The position numbers and the translations under genes are program-made. From NCBI GenBank assembly GCA_024636135.1, contig JAGXHP010000160.1, forward strand, positions 1 to 16,614: DNA of 16,614 nucleotides, read 5' to 3'. The notes below the pieces were generated by a model. It did not search any database. It had not been told where the DNA came from and worked only from the letters and a program-made list of their open reading frames with translations. Positions 13,000-16,614 of the stretch are shown here, one piece after another; positions within the stretch are counted from its first letter, which is position 1; the number at the start of each line of letters is the position of its first letter. Origin of the DNA: Chloroflexota bacterium (GTDB taxonomy: Bacteria; Chloroflexota; Limnocylindria; QHBO01).

Positions 13000-15009
13000 A
13001 TGCAAGAAGCCCGCACCGGCACTGCCGGCATGGCGGATCTTAGCGAGGGGGCTTCGATCGGGAGAACGGCGTGGCAGGCCGTCCGCAGCCTGACCGAGGC
13101 GCGGGGGACCGTCCTGGCCGTTGCCGTCGCTTTCGCCTACACGCTGCCCGCGCGGCTCAGTCTGCTGTTCATCCTCGAGCCCGCGAACATCGCCGGTATC
13201 TGGCCCCCCGCGGGGATCGCGGTCGGGGCGCTGCTGGTCAGCGCTCCGCGGCGATGGCCGGCCCTGCTCATGGGGATTGCCGTCGCCGTGTGGATTGCCA
13301 ACCTCAGTGCCGGAATGCCCGCCGGCATGACCGTGGGCTTCGTGATCGCGAACTTGGCAGGACCGCTCCTCGCGGCCGCGGGTCTCCGAGCCTTCGGCTT
13401 CGTCCGGCTGACGACGGTTCGCGACGTCGGGCGGTTCTTCGCGATCGCGGTGCTCGTGGCGCCCGCCATCGGTGCGACGATCGGGACGGCTTCGGCCGCG
13501 CTGGGATCCGGAGCGCCGTTCTTCCCCACCTGGCTGCTGTGGTTCCTGGGCGATGCCGGTGGAGTCATGGCGATTGCGCCACTGTTCCTCGTGCCGTCCA
13601 CGCTGCGCCATCCCGGTGCGATCTCCTGGCCGCGCATCGGGGAAGCGGTCCTCCTGGCCGCCCTGCTGGTCGAGATCACCGTGCTGGCCTTCTTCCCGAT
13701 CACGTCCGGCATCCACCTTGCCGCCTATCCGGTCTTCCTCCTCGTGGTCATCGCCGGCGTGCGCTTCGGGACTGCCGGTGCCGCGCTCGCCACATTCGCC
13801 ATCGCGATCCTGACCGTGGCAGGGACGATCGCTGGATCCGGACCCATCGCCGCGCTGAACCCCGATCCCGGCGTCCGCATCGGGCAGGCGCAGGTGCTCA
13901 TCGCCGTCGTGTTCCTGGCATCCACGCTCATGGCGACCGCCATGGCCGAGCGACGAGCCGCGGCCGATGCGCTGGCGGCGCAGATGGAGCGAGAGGCCGC
14001 ACGCGCATCGCGCTATGAGCGAGTCACGGCGTTCGCTCGGGAGATCGCCAGGTCGCTGGACGAAGCAGCGCTCTTCCAGCACATCGTGCAGGCGGCGGCC
14101 GACGTCGTTCGCGCCGACGTCATTCAGCTCACGGTAGCGACCCCCGGCACCAGCTCCCACGCAGTGGCAGCGGCGATCGGGGCCCCGGCGGTCATCGGAC
14201 GCGTCATCGAGTCCGGCGATGGAATCACCGGATCGGTCATCCGGGATGGTGTCCCGATGACCCTGGGTCACGTCGCACTCACCGACCGAGCACAGACCAT
14301 GCAGGACGTCATGCCCGACATGCCGATGGCCATCACCTGCGCGCCGATCATCAGTGACGGGGCCGTGGTTGCGACGCTCGGCATGGCGCGTTTCGACCTG
14401 CTCCACCCGTTCGCACCCGATGAGGTTCGCGCCATCGGCATGATGTGCGACCTGAGCGCCCTTGCCCTGACGAACTCACACGAGTTCGGGCAGGTCCACG
14501 AGCGGTCCATTCGCGATGCGTTGACCGGGGTCCCCAATCGTCGCTACTTCGACCTGTCCCTCGAGCAGCTCTCCGCGCAGCGCATTCGCCAGCCCGACGG
14601 GAGCCGGCTCGCGGTGTCGATCATCCTCTTCGACCTCGACCACTTCGGATCCGTCAACAAGGAACGAGGGCACGCCACCGGCGACCGAGTGCTCGCCGCG
14701 TTTGGCGAGATCCTGGCGTCACGATTGCGCCGGGCCGACATCGTCGCGCGCTACGGCGGCGAGGAGTTCGTCGCCGTCCTGGTCGGGGCCGATCAGGCGG
14801 GCGCGCAGCTCGTCGCCGAAGAGGTGCGAACGACCTTCGCCCAGGCCTCGGTGGTCGGCCACGATGGTGCGCCGATTCGCTGCACCGTCAGCGCGGGCGT
14901 CGCCACGATCGGACCGGAGGAGGCGTCGATCGACGGGCTCATCGCCACCGCGGACGTGGCCCTGTCGATGGCCAAGCGCGCCGGCCGGAACCAGGTGACC
15001 GCCGCCTGA
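13000..15009 (+). CDS. MASE1-GAF-GGDEF membrane diguanylate cyclase
   Basis: A 669-aa sensor that should make cyclic di-GMP from two GTP. Residues about 33-308 are a multi-span MASE1-type membrane sensor (ANIAGIWPPAGIAVGALL and WLLWFLGDAGGVMAIAPLFL are characteristic). A short coiled-coil-like helix leads to a GAF-like domain (about 340-495), then a GGDEF domain (about 503-668). The active site reads YGGEEF (586-590), with FDLDHF metal-binding acids, N and GD positions for guanine, and AKRAGRN at the end. RRAD five residues before GGEEF fits the product-inhibition I-site. The Lys and Asp common in HFKxxND are Gly and Lys here (HFGSVNK). The start is uncertain: ATG at 13000 is preferred, while GTG at 12964 adds 12 residues. 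No ribosome-binding site is seen for either. Signal unknown. Confidence 0.88.
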   Translation: MQEARTGTAGMADLSEGASIGRTAWQAVRSLTEARGTVLAVAVAFAYTLPARLSLLFILEPANIAGIWPPAGIAVGALLVSAPRRWPALLMGIAVAVWIANLSAGMPAGMTVGFVIANLAGPLLAAAGLRAFGFVRLTTVRDVGRFFAIAVLVAPAIGATIGTASAALGSGAPFFPTWLLWFLGDAGGVMAIAPLFLVPSTLRHPGAISWPRIGEAVLLAALLVEITVLAFFPITSGIHLAAYPVFLLVVIAGVRFGTAGAALATFAIAILTVAGTIAGSGPIAALNPDPGVRIGQAQVLIAVVFLASTLMATAMAERRAAADALAAQMEREAARASRYERVTAFAREIARSLDEAALFQHIVQAAADVVRADVIQLTVATPGTSSHAVAAAIGAPAVIGRVIESGDGITGSVIRDGVPMTLGHVALTDRAQTMQDVMPDMPMAITCAPIISDGAVVATLGMARFDLLHPFAPDEVRAIGMMCDLSALALTNSHEFGQVHERSIRDALTGVPNRRYFDLSLEQLSAQRIRQPDGSRLAVSIILFDLDHFGSVNKERGHATGDRVLAAFGEILASRLRRADIVARYGGEEFVAVLVGADQAGAQLVAEEVRTTFAQASVVGHDGAPIRCTVSAGVATIGPEEASIDGLIATADVALSMAKRAGRNQVTAA

Positions 15010-15015
15010 TCAGGC
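15004..15015. repeat. 12-bp palindrome formed by two abutting stop codons
   Basis: GCCTGATCAGGC is a perfect palindrome. Its centre is the TGA of the diguanylate cyclase (15007-15009) directly followed by the reverse-strand TGA of the AI-2E-family gene (15010-15012). Confidence 0.6.
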
Positions 15016-16131
15016 TCCGGCGCGCCGCGCCTCCGAGCGCCGCCGAAGCGGAAACACGACATCGCGGATGATCACGTCGATCACCGCCACGATCGGGATC
15101 GCGACGATGCCGCCCACGATCCCCGCAAGGGACGTCCCCGCCACCACTGCCAGCAGGACCACGACGGCCGAGAGGTTCACGACCTTGCCCTGGATGTACG
15201 GCGTGATGACCGAACCCTCGAGCTGCTGCAGGACCACGACCCACCCGAGCATGAGGAGCGCCGCGAGCGGCGAGACGGTGAGCGATACGAGCACGATCAG
15301 CCCGCCCGCCAGGAACGCGCCGGCCAATGGGATCGCCGCGGTGATGAAGGACAGCGCGCCGAGCGGCACCGCGAACGGCAGGGGCTCGCCCTGCACGAAG
15401 AATCCGACCACGACGAGTCCGACGACCGACCCGACGCCGATCACCGTCATCACCAGCAGCTGGCCCCGGACGTAGGCCCCGAGCTTCAGGAGCGCGCGCC
15501 GCGCGGAGTCCATGACCGCGTCGCGATCCTCCTCGCTGACGAAGCGCAGGAGGTAGTCCCGCGACTTGTCACGCTCGATGAGCATGAGGGCCGACAGGAA
15601 CAGCACGATGACGAGGTTCGCCACGATCCCCGCCAGGGTGAGCGGCACGCTGAGCAGCGATCCGATCTCGGGGAGCCCGTCCCCCGCCCCGGCCGTGAGG
15701 CTGTTGATGATCTCGTCGCCGCGCCCCGCTCCGGCGATCCCGTCGATCAGGCCGATCGCCCCTTCGCGCAGCTGTTCGACGAGGCTCGGAAGGTCGTCGA
15801 CGAGGTCGACGGCCTGGCGAACGAGCGGCGGGAAGATGAGGAACAGCGCCAGCCCGAACGCCCCGATGAGCAGCAGGTACGAGAGGAGGACCGCCGGGAT
15901 CCGTGGCAGGAACCGCTCGAGGAATCGCGCCACGCCGTACAGGCCGGCGGCCAGCAGCACCGCGAGGAAGACGAGGATGAGCAGGAGGCGCAGCTCGTAG
16001 ACGAGGTAGGCCGCGAATGCGACGCCGATGACCACGAGGCTCGATCGAAACGCGATGCCGGCCACGCTGCGCGGCTCCTGGGGCTGGATCGCCGGGGTGG
16101 TGCGCTCCGGGGTGTCGTCGCCGCGCGACAT
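15010..16131 (-). CDS. AI-2E/PerM (DUF20) family membrane protein
   Basis: A 373-aa polytopic membrane protein. After a polar N-terminus come paired spans (SSLVVIGVAFAAYLVYELRLLLILVFLAVLLAAGLYG, then VLLSYLLLIGAFGLALFLIFPPLV). A long soluble helical segment (RQAVDLVDDLPSLVEQLREG) follows, then further spans with family-typical text: ALLKLGAYVRGQLLVM, ITAAIPLAGAFLAGG, VLQQLEGSVITPYIQGKVVNL and GGIVAIPIVAV. Members have been linked to autoinducer-2 export or Na+/H+ exchange, but most are uncharacterised. The ATG at 16131 is chosen because it follows the upstream stop at 16200 by 68 nt and gives a normal N-terminus. Longer in-frame starts would run into the upstream gene and read Arg/Pro-rich text. 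It is probably cotranscribed with the upstream gene. Confidence 0.85.
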   Translation of the reverse strand: MSRGDDTPERTTPAIQPQEPRSVAGIAFRSSLVVIGVAFAAYLVYELRLLLILVFLAVLLAAGLYGVARFLERFLPRIPAVLLSYLLLIGAFGLALFLIFPPLVRQAVDLVDDLPSLVEQLREGAIGLIDGIAGAGRGDEIINSLTAGAGDGLPEIGSLLSVPLTLAGIVANLVIVLFLSALMLIERDKSRDYLLRFVSEEDRDAVMDSARRALLKLGAYVRGQLLVMTVIGVGSVVGLVVVGFFVQGEPLPFAVPLGALSFITAAIPLAGAFLAGGLIVLVSLTVSPLAALLMLGWVVVLQQLEGSVITPYIQGKVVNLSAVVVLLAVVAGTSLAGIVGGIVAIPIVAVIDVIIRDVVFPLRRRSEARRAGA

Positions 16132-16199
16132 GAGACGCCCGACGGTCTGCCGCCACAGGACGCCGGGCAGCCGCCCGAGGAGGGAGACGGCTCGGCCGA

Positions 16200-16614
16200 T
16201 CAACCTCTCTTGAGCCCGTAGACCTGCGCGCGGGGGAGGCGGGCGGCCTCGTCCTCGGCGCGGACGCGGTCCTCGGCCGGCTTGAAGGCCGTCGGCGTGT
16301 CCGCCGGCGATCCGCCCTCCCGAGCGATCAGCCACCGCAGTCCGACGGCGGTCAGCGTCGCTCCACCGGCCGCCCCCGGCTCGATGAACGGCACGACGAC
16401 CATCCGGCGGCGGCCGAGATCCTCGACGGCGAGCTGTACTCGGGCGGGGTCCACACCGAGCTCATCCGCCAGGGGCGTCAGCTCGACGGTTTGATTCGGG
16501 AACTGGCGCAGGAAGCGGAGGATGGCCGCGTCGAGCTGCGCGCCGTCGATCGGCGCGTCGTCGGCGGAGGGAACGGTCGCCGTGGCCGCGGCCTCATCGG
16601 CTCCCGGGGTGACG
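16200..16614 (-). CDS. Winged-helix-like protein, N-terminus beyond window edge
   Basis: An open minus-strand frame of 137 codons plus a stop at 16200-16202; its start lies beyond 16614. The visible N-terminal part is Ala-rich and flexible (VTPGADEAAATATVPSADDA). A helix-turn-helix-like stretch follows (LDAAILRFLRQFPNQTVELT, then PLADELGVDPARVQLAVEDL), then a wing-like strand pair (GRRRMVVVPFIEPG) and ATLTAVGLRWLIAREG. The tail is charged and ends VYGLKRG. The pattern suggests a winged helix used for DNA or protein contact, with TAVGLRWL recalling the end of such domains. No specific family is recognised. It lies 68 nt upstream of the AI-2E-family gene on the same strand. Confidence 0.6.
   Translation of the reverse strand, partial: VTPGADEAAATATVPSADDAPIDGAQLDAAILRFLRQFPNQTVELTPLADELGVDPARVQLAVEDLGRRRMVVVPFIEPGAAGGATLTAVGLRWLIAREGGSPADTPTAFKPAEDRVRAEDEAARLPRAQVYGLKRG

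Noticed and set aside
12892..14406. 504-codon minus-strand open frame opposite the ATPase end and the cyclase gene
   Set aside because: Its translation is Arg/His/Gly/Asp-rich low-complexity text with no domain. The opposite strand encodes clear MASE1 and GAF domains. Long antisense frames are expected at this GC content.
16132..16335. N-terminal extension of the AI-2E-family protein
   Set aside because: It would overlap the upstream gene, and most of the added residues are Arg/Pro/Gly-rich, as in a shadow frame.

Overview
High-GC bacterial chromosomal DNA with short intergenic gaps and no phage, transposon, CRISPR or plasmid signature. Lineage is an inference only. Very high GC, several promoters with the -10 hexamer (TANNNT) placed for leaderless or near-leaderless transcripts, a proofreading-defective DNA polymerase I, and many hypothetical membrane or secreted proteins suit a Chloroflexota-like (for example Limnocylindria-type) or deep actinobacterial organism, probably known from metagenomes. 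I cannot fix the phylum from this window.

Layout, left to right. (1) Positions 1-2848, minus strand: polA, lacking only its extreme C-terminus, with a short divergent promoter region and a membrane-tailed J-domain protein on the plus strand (2905-3423). (2) 3424-3621: a convergent intergenic region holding two imperfect copies of a 62-bp structured unit. (3) 3622-4906, minus strand: an ECF sigma factor followed by its zinc-binding membrane anti-sigma factor. The sigma gene is divergent from a tRNA-Leu(CAA) at 4934-5020. (4) 5251-7440: a secreted protein, a small basic protein, a small alpha/beta-barrel-like protein and a zinc-ribbon membrane protein. None of these has an assignable function. 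(5) 7450-8298, minus strand: a nitrilase-superfamily amidohydrolase. (6) 8299-9007: no intact gene, ending in a frameshifted LuxR/NarL-type regulator remnant. (7) 9018-12950: a Rieske non-heme iron oxygenase (minus strand), divergent from a complete polar amino-acid-type ABC transporter (lipoprotein, permease, ATPase). (8) 12964/13000-15009: a MASE1-GAF-GGDEF diguanylate cyclase, whose stop codon abuts that of a convergent AI-2E-family membrane protein (15010-16131). This is preceded by a partial winged-helix-like protein that runs off the right edge.

Functional links. The sigma/anti-sigma pair is a self-contained envelope or stress signalling module. The ABC transporter and the divergent oxygenase may handle uptake and first oxidation of a small N-containing substrate; the oxygenase has the bridging glutamate seen in the choline/betaine/carnitine monooxygenase group. 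That link rests on adjacency. The observations most worth checking are an apparent displaced segment in the ABC solute-binding protein, the duplicated 62-bp unit, the frameshifted regulator, and the Tyr-substituted O-helix of Pol I.
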